This document shows positions 1 through 8,608 of a stretch of DNA of 64,000 nucleotides, piece by piece; within the stretch, counting starts at the first letter, position 1; each line of letters starts with the position of its first letter. Both the position numbers and the translations under genes were made by a program. The notes beneath the pieces were generated by a model, which was not told the DNA's origin, did not search any database, and saw only the letters and a program-made list of their open reading frames with translations. The DNA is taken from contig NZ_LMBZ01000006.1 in assembly GCF_001439635.1 (NCBI RefSeq), forward strand, positions 81,456 through 145,455, in the 5' to 3' direction. The DNA is from Solibacillus cecembensis (GTDB lineage: Bacteria > Bacillota > Bacilli > Bacillales_A > Planococcaceae).

Positions 1-78
1 TGTTTTCTTAGGACATTCTTAAGATTCAATGCGAAAGCGAGGCAGTGTGTCATGGAGTTTTCAATGTAAGTGCTAATC

Positions 79-110
79 AAACCCGGAATTTAATTTCCGG
101 GTCTTTTTTT
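79..110 (+). terminator. Rho-independent terminator of a gene left of the window
   Basis: An 8-bp GC-rich stem (ACCCGGAA / TTCCGGGT) with a six-base loop is followed by a run of seven T. It lies upstream of any gene start seen here, so it most likely ends a rightward gene lying outside the window. Positions 1-78 hold no recognisable coding sequence. Confidence 0.8.
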
Positions 111-264
111 GTGTATCATGAATAATTCAAGGTCTTTAACTCGAAAAAGAATTTTTATTTAACCACTTAAACAATTATTATTAGCTGCACTTATGATACA
201 GTTCTCCGTAATTTAACTAAATACAGTTTCATTTTTAACCCTTTAAAAGTTGCAATCTCTTTAC

Positions 265-852
265 TTAATTTCCCACTTTTTTAAAGTAATCATAAATTTT
301 ATCTAATTTCTTTATTTGGTTCCCCTTTGAACTTTCCATATTGCCAAATTCAAAGAACTTAATTTTCTTAATACCTACAAAATTAAATAAAGCTCTTTTC
401 ATCAAAACTTTATGCGCGTTATTCAACCAGAGAAACGGATAGTATGTGGGGCCCTTCATAGTCGATACACATACAACGGACTTGCCTTTCAAAAGCCCTT
501 CTGGGAAAAGCCCTTTCTTATCCTTGTAAGCAAAATTAGAAGCAAATAATTGATCTATGTATCCCATAAGCATCGCTGGAGGTCTTCCCCACCAAATTGG
601 GTAAATAAAAACAATTTTATCAGCCCATTTAATTTGATTTCTATACTTTTCAAGATACGGATCTGTATGCATATCACGTCTTCGCTTATGTGCATTAAAG
701 ACGAGGACCGGATTAAACTCCTCCTCATATAAATCTAAAACTTGTAATTCCTTAATGTTAGGATTTTCATTACTCCCTTTAATGACTTGCTGTAAAAAAG
801 TATAATTTAAGCTTTTATGATTTGGATATGTATAAACAACTAGCGTTTTCAT
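265..852 (-). CDS. NAD(P)H-dependent quinone oxidoreductase, flavodoxin-like fold
   Basis: A 195-aa protein of the Flavodoxin_2 family (MdaB/KefF/YwrO-like quinone reductases), which use FAD or FMN and NAD(P)H to reduce quinones or other electrophiles in the cytosol by two electrons. The N-terminal beta strand runs into a phosphate-binding loop (YTYPNHKSLN, residues 7-16), and the YPIWW motif with following GRPPAML (residues 84-96) is the flavin/active-site loop of the family. Length is normal. It is transcribed away from a MarR regulator (start near 972), and two dyads lie between the genes, so MarR repression released by electrophiles or quinones is likely (inference). The physiological substrate cannot be told from sequence. 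Confidence 0.85.
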   Translation of the reverse strand: MKTLVVYTYPNHKSLNYTFLQQVIKGSNENPNIKELQVLDLYEEEFNPVLVFNAHKRRRDMHTDPYLEKYRNQIKWADKIVFIYPIWWGRPPAMLMGYIDQLFASNFAYKDKKGLFPEGLLKGKSVVCVSTMKGPTYYPFLWLNNAHKVLMKRALFNFVGIKKIKFFEFGNMESSKGNQIKKLDKIYDYFKKVGN

Positions 853-861
853 AAAGCACCC

Positions 862-887
862 CTTTAGTTATCATTTGATAACTAAAG
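862..887. promoter_or_regulatory. 26-bp palindrome, probable MarR operator 1
   Basis: Two 12-bp arms (CTTTAGTTATCA / TGATAACTAAAG) flank a central TT. The arms are perfect. It lies immediately upstream of the quinone reductase start codon and about 85 bp from the marR start, the expected place for a MarR-family operator. Confidence 0.65.
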
Positions 888-906
888 TTTACCACTCTGT
901 ATTTTT

Positions 907-924
907 AGTTGTCAAATGATAATT
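907..924. promoter_or_regulatory. Imperfect second MarR-type operator
   Basis: AGTTGTCAAATGATAATT is a degenerate copy of the core of the palindrome at 862-887 (AGTTATCA-NN-TGATAACT). Two related dyads about 41 bp apart in a divergent promoter suggest one repressor controlling both directions. Confidence 0.55.
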
Positions 925-971
925 GTATTCTGATAATATCTTTGCTATCTTGTCAGTAAGAGGTGAGAGAA

Positions 972-1400
972 ATGGACGAAAATGCCCTTTTTACTAAACT
1001 TGTGTCATTTACAACTTCCGTTCATCGTGTGACACAGGAATTATCACTAAACGCCAAGGCGGATTCAATCACACCCATTCAATATAATATTCTTGAATAT
1101 GTCACAGTCAGTCAGTCTGTGACACCAAGCGAGATTAGCGATTGTCTACATATGTCTATGCCTAATACTAGTCGTGAACTCCGAAAGCTAATTGAAAAAG
1201 GATTAATTGAGAAAATTGGGGATTTGGGGGATCGACGAAAGCACTATATACGTCTTTCTAATGAAGGTGAAACTATGATGAAAGAAGCCTTTGCAACTAT
1301 AGAATATCGTTTCCAAGCTCGAATACAAAATGCATCGAAAGAAGATTTAAAGGAAATAGACCGAGCACTAGAAATTCTTCAGACAAAATTGTTTTATTAA
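972..1400 (+). CDS. MarR family transcriptional regulator
   Basis: A winged-helix regulator of about 142 aa. The HTH lies around the sequence TPSEISDCLHMSMPNTSRE, and the wing carries the DRRKHY signature (MarR proteins usually have D-x-R). The frame is open from GTG at 963, but the ATG at 972 is preferred because an AGAGGTGA ribosome binding site sits six bases before it. The gene is divergent from the quinone reductase and separated from it by two dyads that match a homodimeric MarR operator. The ligand is unknown; local control of the reductase is inferred from position. Confidence 0.85.
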   Translation: MDENALFTKLVSFTTSVHRVTQELSLNAKADSITPIQYNILEYVTVSQSVTPSEISDCLHMSMPNTSRELRKLIEKGLIEKIGDLGDRRKHYIRLSNEGETMMKEAFATIEYRFQARIQNASKEDLKEIDRALEILQTKLFY

Positions 1401-1421
1401 AAGAAATAAATTCTAGAATAA

Positions 1422-1482
1422 ATGCTCCATCAAATGAATGTTGATTATTTAAAACAAATTCACTTTTTAAATAACGGAGCAT
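1422..1482. repeat. Long interrupted inverted repeat
   Basis: ATGCTCC at 1422 pairs with GGAGCAT at 1476, and inside it TTATTTAAA pairs with TTTAAATAA. The structure lies just downstream of marR and may act as its terminator or an RNA-stability element, although no clean T-run follows. Confidence 0.4.
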
Positions 1483-1579
1483 CGCGAGGATTATTTGATA
1501 GATGGAAACTTGTCGATTTTTAGTTCTAATTTCTCCCTTTTACTCTTACAGTGTATAAAAGCATTAAAGGAGAGAACAA

Positions 1580-2464
1580 ATGATTGTTGATGGGGTGTTC
1601 TCTGGCGGTGGCATTAAAGGTTTTGCTTATGTAGGAGCAATACAAGTATTAGAGCAACGCGGAATACAATTTAGGCGTGTAGCTGGTACTAGTGCTGGCG
1701 CTATTTTGGCAGCTTTTATCGCAGCGGGTTTTAATGCCAAAGAGCTAGAGGAAATTTTTGATGAGCTCAACTTGAAAGTATTACTCGACCCACCAAAGTT
1801 TTGGATGAACATGCCGTTTTTAAAATGGATTAATTTATATATGCGACTTGGAATGTACCGAGGTAAGGCGTTAGAAAAATGGCTTCATCAAAAATTAGCA
1901 ACTAAAGGGATACGATCCTTTGGTGATTTACCAAAAGGTTCATTAAAGCTCGTTGCTTCCGATTTAACAAACGGTAAAATTGTAGTCTTGCCAGATGATT
2001 TAAAGGATTATGGCATTGATGGCAGTACATTTCCGATTTCCCGTGCGTTACGCATGAGCTGTGGTATACCGTTTTTCTTTGAACCCGTTTATTTAAAAAA
2101 TGGTAAGGAAAAATGCGTCATTGTGGACGGTGGAGTACTGAGCAACTTCCCACTTTGGCTTTATGATAATCACAAGCAAGTGCGACCTGTTCTCGGTATG
2201 AAATTAAGTAGTTCCAATGAAGAGATGGCACCACATAAAATCAATAATGCCATTCAGCTATTTGAAGCGCTGTTTTCAACAATGAAAGATGCACATGACA
2301 ATCGCTATATTTCACGAAGGCATGAGAAGAATATTATTTTTATTCCGGTTGAAAATTATAGTGCCACGCAATTTGATATGGATGAAGAAACGAAGAAAAA
2401 ATTAATTAGCATTGGTAGAGAACGGACCATTCAATTTTTAAAAACATGGTCACCAATTTGGTGA
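1580..2464 (+). CDS. Patatin-like phospholipase / lipid acyl hydrolase
   Basis: A 294-aa bacterial patatin-like protein with a Ser-Asp dyad. The glycine-rich oxyanion-hole loop GGGIKG is at residues 9-14, the nucleophile elbow GTSAG places the catalytic serine at 38, and the catalytic aspartate is Asp183 in VDGGVLSNF. A good ribosome binding site (AAAGGAG) precedes the ATG. No signal peptide is visible, so it should be cytosolic or peripherally membrane-bound, deacylating phospholipids or other lipids. It stands alone, with a strong bidirectional hairpin after it. The substrate is not predictable. Confidence 0.88.
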   Translation: MIVDGVFSGGGIKGFAYVGAIQVLEQRGIQFRRVAGTSAGAILAAFIAAGFNAKELEEIFDELNLKVLLDPPKFWMNMPFLKWINLYMRLGMYRGKALEKWLHQKLATKGIRSFGDLPKGSLKLVASDLTNGKIVVLPDDLKDYGIDGSTFPISRALRMSCGIPFFFEPVYLKNGKEKCVIVDGGVLSNFPLWLYDNHKQVRPVLGMKLSSSNEEMAPHKINNAIQLFEALFSTMKDAHDNRYISRRHEKNIIFIPVENYSATQFDMDEETKKKLISIGRERTIQFLKTWSPIW

Positions 2465-2481
2465 AGTTTGAGAATAATTGC

Positions 2482-2525
2482 AAAACGACGAGCAGCTATT
2501 ATGAATAGTTACTCGTCGTTTTCAT
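2482..2525. terminator. Bidirectional terminator between the patatin and transporter genes
   Basis: AACGACGAG / CTCGTCGTT arms extend inward through CTATT/AATAG with few mismatches, and are flanked by A-rich and T-rich tracts on opposite sides. It separates convergent genes ending at 2464 and 2621. Confidence 0.75.
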
Positions 2526-2620
2526 TTAGGATATTGTTGCGATTTCTAATTTGCAAGCCACAAATTAATTATACAGGCCAAACCAATCTATATTAAAGAC
2601 GCTCACGGATGATAGTTTGA

Positions 2621-3874
2621 TTAACCAAATAACTTCTGCATTTGTTCCATCAGTGTGATGACGCTTAAATAGCCCATAAGAACAATTACCATTACACCAG
2701 TCACAGTTAACCAGCGAGGGTGCTTATATGTACCCACAATGTCTTTTTTATGTGCCGCAATTAACATAATACTAAGTGCTAATGGTAAAATCATTGCATT
2801 TATTGCTCCAACGATAATTAACACATTAACAGGCTGTCCGATGAAGGCAAATGTTGTTGTTGAAACAAGGATAAATGTGATAATCACCCAATTATGATAT
2901 TTTTCAATCTTTGGATGGAATGAACGAATAAAAGAAACCGATGTATAAGCCGCACCTACAATAGAAGTAATCGCTGCAGCCCACATTATCATACCAAACA
3001 TGCGGTAACCAATATCACCAGCAGCAAGTTGGAATACAGATGCAGGTGGATTAGCAGGATCGATTGCTAAACCTTGTGAAACAACACCAAGAACTGCTAA
3101 GAATAATGCAATTCGCATCACACCTGTAATTACAATCCCAGTTACAGAACTTTTTGTTACTGCCGGTAAAGATTCTACTCCTTTAATGCCAGCATCTAAA
3201 AGACGGTGACCACCAGCAAATATGATATATCCGCCAACTGATCCACCAACCAAAGTTACAATTGCAAACAAGCTAATTTCTTGAGGCATAATAGTACTCA
3301 CAATCGCTTCCCCTACAGGAGGTGACGTTTTAAAAGCAACAAATAGCATAAGTAAAATCATGATACCACCAGCCATTTGCGCTACCTTATCCATTATCTT
3401 CCCAGCTTCTTTATAGAGAAAGATAAAAACGGCAAATAGTGCACTTAAAATTGCGCCGGTAATTGGATCTAAACCAAGCATGGCATTTAAACCTAGACCT
3501 GCCCCAGCAACGTTCCCAATATTAAATGCTAAACCGCCAATAACGATCATGATGGCAAGAACAACACCTAACCCTGGCAATACCTTATTGGCAATCTCTT
3601 GCCCACGTAAGCCAGAAACAGCGATAATTCGCCATACATTTACTTGTGCGACAATATCTAAAATTAAAGAGATTAAAATAACAAATCCAAAACTAGCAGC
3701 TAATTGCTGTGTAAATATCGTTGTTTGTGTTAAAAATCCAGGTCCGATAGATGACGTAGCCATTAAGAACGCTGCACCTAGTAACACACTTTTACTAGCT
3801 GTTTTTTTCACAAACTTACTTTTATTCTTTTGCTCAAGTTCTTCTTTATTTACTTTGATTTTATTAGCTTCCAT
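2621..3874 (-). CDS. NRAMP-family transporter linked to 5-oxoprolinase (YcsG-like)
   Basis: A 417-aa integral membrane protein with about 11 hydrophobic segments, related to NRAMP metal transporters and to B. subtilis YcsG. The start overlaps the end of pxpA by 11 bp, so the two are translationally coupled. In B. subtilis ycsF-ycsG-ycsI-kipI-kipA-kipR the equivalent gene sits beside the 5-oxoprolinase subunits, which favours a role in uptake of oxoproline or a related organic substrate rather than of metal (inference). The metal-ligand motif DPGN of true MntH proteins was not found in the first helix region, where [10 protein letters not shown] stands instead. Confidence 0.8.
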   Translation of the reverse strand: MEANKIKVNKEELEQKNKSKFVKKTASKSVLLGAAFLMATSSIGPGFLTQTTIFTQQLAASFGFVILISLILDIVAQVNVWRIIAVSGLRGQEIANKVLPGLGVVLAIMIVIGGLAFNIGNVAGAGLGLNAMLGLDPITGAILSALFAVFIFLYKEAGKIMDKVAQMAGGIMILLMLFVAFKTSPPVGEAIVSTIMPQEISLFAIVTLVGGSVGGYIIFAGGHRLLDAGIKGVESLPAVTKSSVTGIVITGVMRIALFLAVLGVVSQGLAIDPANPPASVFQLAAGDIGYRMFGMIMWAAAITSIVGAAYTSVSFIRSFHPKIEKYHNWVIITFILVSTTTFAFIGQPVNVLIIVGAINAMILPLALSIMLIAAHKKDIVGTYKHPRWLTVTGVMVIVLMGYLSVITLMEQMQKLFG

Positions 3875-4640
3875 TTAGTTCCTCCTTGATTGCACATATT
3901 ACAATTTGTTTTTCCATTAAATTTGCATGAATTTCTTTCGCAAACTGTACCGCATGTTTTCCGTCTCCATGAATACAAACCGTATCTGCTCGTAAGGAGA
4001 ATTCAATTTGCTGCTGCGACAGTACTTTTCCTTCTTTCACCATTTTCACTACTTGCCCGACAGCTTGTTCGTTATCCGTAATCAATGCATCCGATTGTTT
4101 ACGAGAAGTTAACGAACCATCTTGCTGATAAGTACGATCTGCAAACACTTCATGCGCTGTTTGAAGTCCAATCTTTTCACCAGCTTTCGTTAATTCGCTA
4201 CCCGCTAGACCGAATAACACAATTGATGGTGAAATATCATACACAGCTTGTGCGATGGCGTCGGCAATTGCTGGATCTTTAGCCGCCATATTATAAAGTG
4301 CTCCATGTGGCTTCACATGTTGCATCGTTTCATTGTGAATTGTTAAAAAACCTTGCAATGCCCCAACTTGATACACGACCATATCATAAGCTTCTTGAGG
4401 TGTAATATTCATTTCACGTCTACCGAAACCATTTAAATCAGGCAATCCTGGATGTGCCCCTATTTTTACACCATTAGCAATTGCTAGCTTAACAGTTTCA
4501 CGCATAACCGTTGGATCGCCACCATGAAAACCACACGCAATATTGGCAGATGTGATATATTTTAAAATTTCCTCTTGCTCACCAAGTTGATAACGACCAA
4601 AACTTTCACCTAAATCACAGTTTAAATCAACACGAAACAT
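3864..4640 (-). CDS. pxpA: 5-oxoprolinase subunit A (LamB/YcsF family)
   Basis: PxpA works with PxpB and PxpC to open 5-oxoproline (pyroglutamate) to glutamate with ATP. The LamB/YcsF signature [14 protein letters not shown] stands at the N-terminus, followed by [11 protein letters not shown] and [17 protein letters not shown]. The frame extends to 4691, but the ATG at 4640 gives the normal family length (258 aa), begins right before the conserved motif, and is preceded by AAGGTGG. It is divergent from pxpB with a 273-bp promoter region, and is followed by the coupled transporter gene. Confidence 0.93.
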   Translation of the reverse strand: MFRVDLNCDLGESFGRYQLGEQEEILKYITSANIACGFHGGDPTVMRETVKLAIANGVKIGAHPGLPDLNGFGRREMNITPQEAYDMVVYQVGALQGFLTIHNETMQHVKPHGALYNMAAKDPAIADAIAQAVYDISPSIVLFGLAGSELTKAGEKIGLQTAHEVFADRTYQQDGSLTSRKQSDALITDNEQAVGQVVKMVKEGKVLSQQQIEFSLRADTVCIHGDGKHAVQFAKEIHANLMEKQIVICAIKEELNGS

Positions 4641-4698
4641 CCTTTTCCCCACCTTCTTTTTACTACCGCACGATAATGAATGCGTTTCCAATTATTTG

Positions 4699-4715
4699 GT
4701 ACCGATATTCGGAAC
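4699..4715. promoter_or_regulatory. Candidate IclR (KipR-like) operator, pxpA side
   Basis: GTACCGATATTCGGAAC is a 17-bp dyad with one mismatch, 59 bp upstream of pxpA. A related sequence is found just before pxpB. The IclR-type regulator at 6686-7444 is the obvious candidate binder (inference). Confidence 0.45.
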
Positions 4716-4846
4716 TTAAGTTTTGAAATGTAAAAAAATTTTAGCATATTTTATTATTGTAGGAAAGGAAAAATTTAAAATGTTAAGAAATAATGCAATT
4801 TTTTCACTTTTAATAACATTCCGCTTGTTTTTGCGCATTCTTAAAA

Positions 4847-4861
4847 TATAATATGTATAAT
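4847..4861 (+). promoter_or_regulatory. Candidate -10 elements for pxpBC
   Basis: Two overlapping TATAAT hexamers occur at 4847-4852 and 4856-4861. TTGTTT at 4825-4830 sits 16 bp before the first, a plausible sigma-A pair. The pxpB start is at 4914. Confidence 0.4.
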
Positions 4862-4878
4862 CCGTAATTTAAAACCTC

Positions 4879-4896
4879 GATACCGAATTACGAAAC
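4879..4896. promoter_or_regulatory. Candidate IclR operator, pxpB side
   Basis: GATACCGAATTACGAAAC resembles the dyad at 4699-4715 and lies immediately upstream of the pxpB ribosome binding site, downstream of the candidate -10. A bound protein here would block rightward transcription. Confidence 0.4.
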
Positions 4897-4913
4897 TAAA
4901 GGAGGTGGGTTTC

Positions 4914-5654
4914 ATGCTAAATTTATTAGAAACTATTCAAATAAGACCTTTGAGCGATTCTACCGTTGTTATTCAAGTCGGCGAAGGAATCAATGAGGCA
5001 ACCCATACAAAAGTAAAAACGATTTTAAATTTATTAGAAACAAATCCATTTAGCGGATTTATCGAGGCTGTGCCTGCCTATAACAGTTTGACGGTTTATT
5101 ACAGCCCGATTGATGTATACTTTTCAAATTTAGATAAAGGTGTCCAAACGCCATACGAAATTGTAAAAGCAAAAATTCTTGCTTTAATGAATCAATCTAA
5201 CATAACTGAAACAACAAATAATCGCATAGTAAAAATACCTGTAGTATATGGTGGTGACATGGGACCAGACTTAGAATTTGTAGCTTCTTATAACGGTTTA
5301 ACACCTAGTGAAGTTATTAAAATTCACTCTTCTACTGAATATCTTGTCTATATGTTAGGCTTTGCTCCAGGCTTTCCTTTTATGGGCGGAATGGATGCTC
5401 AAATTGCAACGCCACGAAAAGAATCGCCACGTTTAGCAATTGCACCTGGATCGGTTGGAATTGCGGGTAGTCAAACAGGGATTTATCCATTAGAAACACC
5501 AGGGGGATGGCAAATAATCGGGCGCACACCCTCTCGTTTATTTCTACCTGAACAATCCCCTCCGACGTTATTACAACCAGGAGATCGCATTCAATTTGTT
5601 CCCATTTCATTGGATGACTATACAAAAGATTTTGGGGTGAAGACATGGGAGTAA
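4914..5654 (+). CDS. pxpB: 5-oxoprolinase subunit B (KipI family)
   Basis: A 246-aa carboxyltransferase-domain subunit C/D protein, the first half of the PxpBC heterodimer of 5-oxoprolinase and homologous to B. subtilis KipI, described as an inhibitor of the sporulation kinase KinA. The family motif YMLGFAPGFPFMGGMD is followed by TPRKESPR and PGSVGIAGSQTGIYP. The open frame starts at GTG 4905, but that codon lies inside the ribosome binding site; ATG 4914 is preceded by AAAGGAGGTG at good spacing. It overlaps pxpC by 10 bp. Confidence 0.93.
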   Translation: MLNLLETIQIRPLSDSTVVIQVGEGINEATHTKVKTILNLLETNPFSGFIEAVPAYNSLTVYYSPIDVYFSNLDKGVQTPYEIVKAKILALMNQSNITETTNNRIVKIPVVYGGDMGPDLEFVASYNGLTPSEVIKIHSSTEYLVYMLGFAPGFPFMGGMDAQIATPRKESPRLAIAPGSVGIAGSQTGIYPLETPGGWQIIGRTPSRLFLPEQSPPTLLQPGDRIQFVPISLDDYTKDFGVKTWE

Positions 5655-6643
5655 GAGTATTGCAGCCGGGTATGCTGGCAACGATTCAAGACTTAGGAAG
5701 ATATGGTCTACAAAAGTTTGGTGTTATCGTAGGAGGAGCGATGGATTCAAATTCCTTACGAATTGCCAATCTACTCGTTGGGAATGTGGAAGGGGAAGGC
5801 GCTCTTGAGGTGACACTTTTCGGCACTAGCTTGTTGTTTGAAAGTGATGAATTGATTGCGATTACGGGTGGAGATTTGAAGCCGACAATAGATGGAAAAT
5901 CAGTTCCTATGTGGCAACCACTTGTTATTCGAAAAGGATCGATTTTAAAATTTAACGCTGCGATTAGTGGTAGCCGCGCTTATGTATCATTTGGCGGTGG
6001 TGTTCAAGTACCTGAAGTGATGGGCAGTAAAAGCACTTACATACGTGCGGGCATTGGTGGGTTTCAAGGGAGAAAACTGCAAAAGAATGATGTTTTTGAA
6101 TGCAATACTCGAACAGAATCAGGAGAGGACCTTTTTAATCAATTACAAAAGAAAACCTCATATCTTTCTTGGTCCGTTCATTACACACCTTTTGTTACAT
6201 TTAAAAAAACACAAACAATCCGTATTATTAGAGGGTCTGAATATGAACGTTTTGATGAAGAGAGTTTAAAAAAATTCTTTTCAACACCTTACACGATTTC
6301 AACACAGTCTGATCGAATGGGCTATCGGTTAGAAGGACAAAACATCCAATTAAAAGAGCCGTTTGAATTATTATCTGAAGGGGTTACTTTTGGTACAATT
6401 CAAGTCCCTTCTAATGGGCAGCCGATTATTTTAATGGCGGATCGTCAAACAACTGGCGGTTATCCAAAAATCGGGCAAGTCATTTCTGCCGATTTACCAG
6501 CCTTAGCACAAATGCAAGCAAGTGGTCAGGTATTTTTTAAAGAGGTCACACTTGAAGAAGCGCAGTGGGCATTAATTCATCAAGAAAAAGAAATGAATGA
6601 GTTGGCATTTGGGCTCCGAATTAAAAGATTGCATCAACTATAA
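5645..6643 (+). CDS. pxpC: 5-oxoprolinase subunit C (KipA family, biotin-dependent carboxyltransferase-like)
   Basis: A 332-aa carboxyltransferase-domain protein of the KipA/PxpC family. The N-terminus (PGMLATIQDLGRYG followed by GVIVGGAMD) is the family hallmark, and the C-terminal half contains SDRMGYRLEG and ADRQTTGGYPKIG. The start overlaps the end of pxpB by 10 bp, indicating translational coupling. With pxpA it completes the ATP-dependent 5-oxoprolinase. In B. subtilis KipA antagonises KipI in sporulation-kinase control, so a dual metabolic and signalling role is possible here. Confidence 0.93.
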   Translation: MGVRVLQPGMLATIQDLGRYGLQKFGVIVGGAMDSNSLRIANLLVGNVEGEGALEVTLFGTSLLFESDELIAITGGDLKPTIDGKSVPMWQPLVIRKGSILKFNAAISGSRAYVSFGGGVQVPEVMGSKSTYIRAGIGGFQGRKLQKNDVFECNTRTESGEDLFNQLQKKTSYLSWSVHYTPFVTFKKTQTIRIIRGSEYERFDEESLKKFFSTPYTISTQSDRMGYRLEGQNIQLKEPFELLSEGVTFGTIQVPSNGQPIILMADRQTTGGYPKIGQVISADLPALAQMQASGQVFFKEVTLEEAQWALIHQEKEMNELAFGLRIKRLHQL

Positions 6644-6646
6644 TGA

Positions 6647-6686
6647 AAATAGGGCGTCTCAATTGATTTTGAGATGCCCTATTTCT
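6647..6686. terminator. Bidirectional terminator between pxpC and the iclR gene
   Basis: AAATAGGGCGTCTCAA pairs with TTGAGATGCCCTATTT around a short loop, with A-run and T-run on the two sides. It serves convergent genes. Confidence 0.85.
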
Positions 6687-7444
6687 TAAAGCGGGTCAAA
6701 GCCCAATTGCTTAGAAATTTCTGCTGTAGCTTTCTTTAGTTCCTCAATAAAGACTTCCGCCTTGCCCCCTAGGTAATTGGCTTCTAAACCTGCGATACTC
6801 ATAGCCGCAATTACTTCACCTTTATGATCGAAAATCGGTGCTGCAATAGCCGATGTATAATTTTCCAATTCTGAATGGCTAATTGTATATCCATGCTCCC
6901 TTGCATGTACAATTGCTTCATAAAGCCCTTCCTTATCGGTAATTGTCCCCTTTGCAAATGATTTAAATTCGACCGATTCAAAGTATTCTTTTATTTCATA
7001 GTCTGGTAAAAAAGATAAAACAGCGCGAGGACATGCTCCTGCATAAAGTGGACTTTTTCGACCGATTGCTGTATAAAGTCGTACTTTTTGCTTCGAGTCC
7101 ACTTTTTCGATATAAATGGCTTCGTCACCATCACGCACAATTAAATTAATCGCCTCTTTTGTATCATTATGTAAATCATTCATAATCGGATAAGCAATTT
7201 TTCGTATATCCAAACGCATAGAAACTAAGTGTCCAAATTTCAGAAACAGAATACCCAATCTATATTTTGCATCCGTCCCTTTTTCTAGTAACTCCATTTC
7301 CTCTAATGACTTTAACATGCGAAAGGCCGTCGTTTTAGGGATTCCTGATAACTCAATTACTTCTTGAAATGACAGTTCTGTATGATCGTTAAATAGATTT
7401 AAGATGTCCATTGAGCGGACAACTGTTTTATTTTTATTTGTCAA
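6686..7444 (-). CDS. IclR family transcriptional regulator (KipR-like)
   Basis: A 252-aa IclR-family protein. The N-terminal winged helix (about residues 8-68) includes SFQEVIELSGIPKTTAFRML, and the C-terminal effector domain includes the conserved stretch SPLYAGACPRAVLSFLPD. It is convergent with pxpC and at the position of kipR in B. subtilis, so it is expected to repress the pxp genes from the two related dyads at 4699 and 4879. The effector is unknown, with oxoproline or glutamate-related compounds plausible. Confidence 0.87.
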   Translation of the reverse strand: MTNKNKTVVRSMDILNLFNDHTELSFQEVIELSGIPKTTAFRMLKSLEEMELLEKGTDAKYRLGILFLKFGHLVSMRLDIRKIAYPIMNDLHNDTKEAINLIVRDGDEAIYIEKVDSKQKVRLYTAIGRKSPLYAGACPRAVLSFLPDYEIKEYFESVEFKSFAKGTITDKEGLYEAIVHAREHGYTISHSELENYTSAIAAPIFDHKGEVIAAMSIAGLEANYLGGKAEVFIEELKKATAEISKQLGFDPL

Positions 7445-7652
7445 TTCAGGTTTGTCTTCCTTTCGTTATAAGCTTTAATTTGTATAAATACCTATTCCAC
7501 TTAACTTCCGTATTTATCCTTCTAGCCAAAACTGTTTTTATTATACCTAATAACTTACTGTTTTTGTATACCTTGTATATTGGACGTTATAAATAAATGG
7601 TTTGATTCGCACTGTTGGGAAAAGCCATTGTTAATCTTTCGGTTATCCAGTT

Positions 7653-7814
7653 ATGGAGTCCTTTTACTTCTTCCCATCATATACTGTGGAGGAGCTAACT
7701 TATTGGGGCTTTCATGTGGATTTTCAACTTGATGGATCACATAATCTTTTAATTACGGAGGTATTATATGACAAATTTTCATTCGTTTCACGGAACGATA
7801 ACGGAAATTACTAA
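7653..7814 (+). other. Possible small ORF overlapping the next gene start
   Basis: A 53-codon open frame begins at ATG 7653 and overlaps the first 47 bp of the gene at 7768. Its composition (FYFFPSYTVEELTYWGFHVDF) is protein-like, but there is no ribosome binding site before the ATG. It may be a remnant of a longer gene or a chance frame. Confidence 0.2.
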
Positions 7815-8256
7815 TTTTAATGCAGGGCAGAGCGGAAAAAAGGGATGTTATAAACTTTTTACAGTACGAAATAGTATGGGGGTAATTGTAAATTTCGTCA
7901 TTTCACCTTCAACTTACTTCGTTGACCATGAAACGTTAGTGGTAGGAGATCGCGTGACGGGTTATTATGATGCAAATGCACCAACTGTCATGATTTATCC
8001 ACCACAATACCAAGCGCTTGTTATGGTAAAAGATAACCCAAATCAAAATATAAAAGTGGACTTTTTTAATAACCAATTGCAAAGTAGTGATGGGCAATTA
8101 CAGTTAAATATATCTACCAATACCCACATCATTTTAACAAATGGGCAATTCTTTTCAGGACATCCAGGAAATCGCGATTTAGTTGTGTACTACGGCCCTA
8201 CGACAAGAAGTATTCCAGCTCAAACTACACCTTATCGCATTATTGTTTTGTGTTAA
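7768..8256 (+). CDS. Conserved uncharacterised protein, 162 aa
   Basis: A soluble-looking protein with no signal peptide or membrane segment, preceded by a clear GGAGG site. It is rich in beta-strand-like sequence with aromatic and Asn/Gln residues, and ends in PAQTTPYRIIVLC with a C-terminal cysteine. I recall similar proteins in Bacillus and clostridia but no function. The spacing of YPPQYQALVM and NGQFFSGHPGNRDLVVYYGP suggests a two-sheet fold, possibly of an OB or beta-sandwich type (weak inference). It forms a single-gene unit ended by a terminator at 8278. Confidence 0.75.
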   Translation: MTNFHSFHGTITEITNFNAGQSGKKGCYKLFTVRNSMGVIVNFVISPSTYFVDHETLVVGDRVTGYYDANAPTVMIYPPQYQALVMVKDNPNQNIKVDFFNNQLQSSDGQLQLNISTNTHIILTNGQFFSGHPGNRDLVVYYGPTTRSIPAQTTPYRIIVLC

Positions 8257-8277
8257 GGACAAAATTAATTAGCATTG

Positions 8278-8306
8278 AAACTCGTTTAATTTTTGACGAG
8301 TTTTTT
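8278..8306 (+). terminator. Terminator after the 162-aa gene
   Basis: ACTCGT / ACGAGT stem followed by six T. The remaining 300 bp to the urea transporter shows no further gene or recognisable element. Confidence 0.75.
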
Positions 8307-8608
8307 ATTTTTCATTTTACATAAGCTCGGAAAATCTTAACCACATCTCTTTTCACTAGTGCGTGCATGAGTACTGTTGTAAACTGATTTTAAGGGAAGG
8401 GCAAAACTAAAAATTCATGTGGTCCTGTAGCATGTTTCTATTATTAAAATTTAATTAGTTGAAGTATTGTCTTAGTTTAGGGTGAAAATGGGAAATGTCT
8501 ATTAAACGAAGCTATTTGTCTATTATCATTGAGCAAGTTCAAATCTCTAAAAATGAAAATTGATGCAAGGAGTATATATAATATCCAATCAAAGGAAGGG
8601 GTGAATTT

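Noticed and set aside
3480..3878. A 132-aa rightward frame across the NRAMP-like gene start
   Set aside because: It is antisense to the transporter and has no ribosome binding site.
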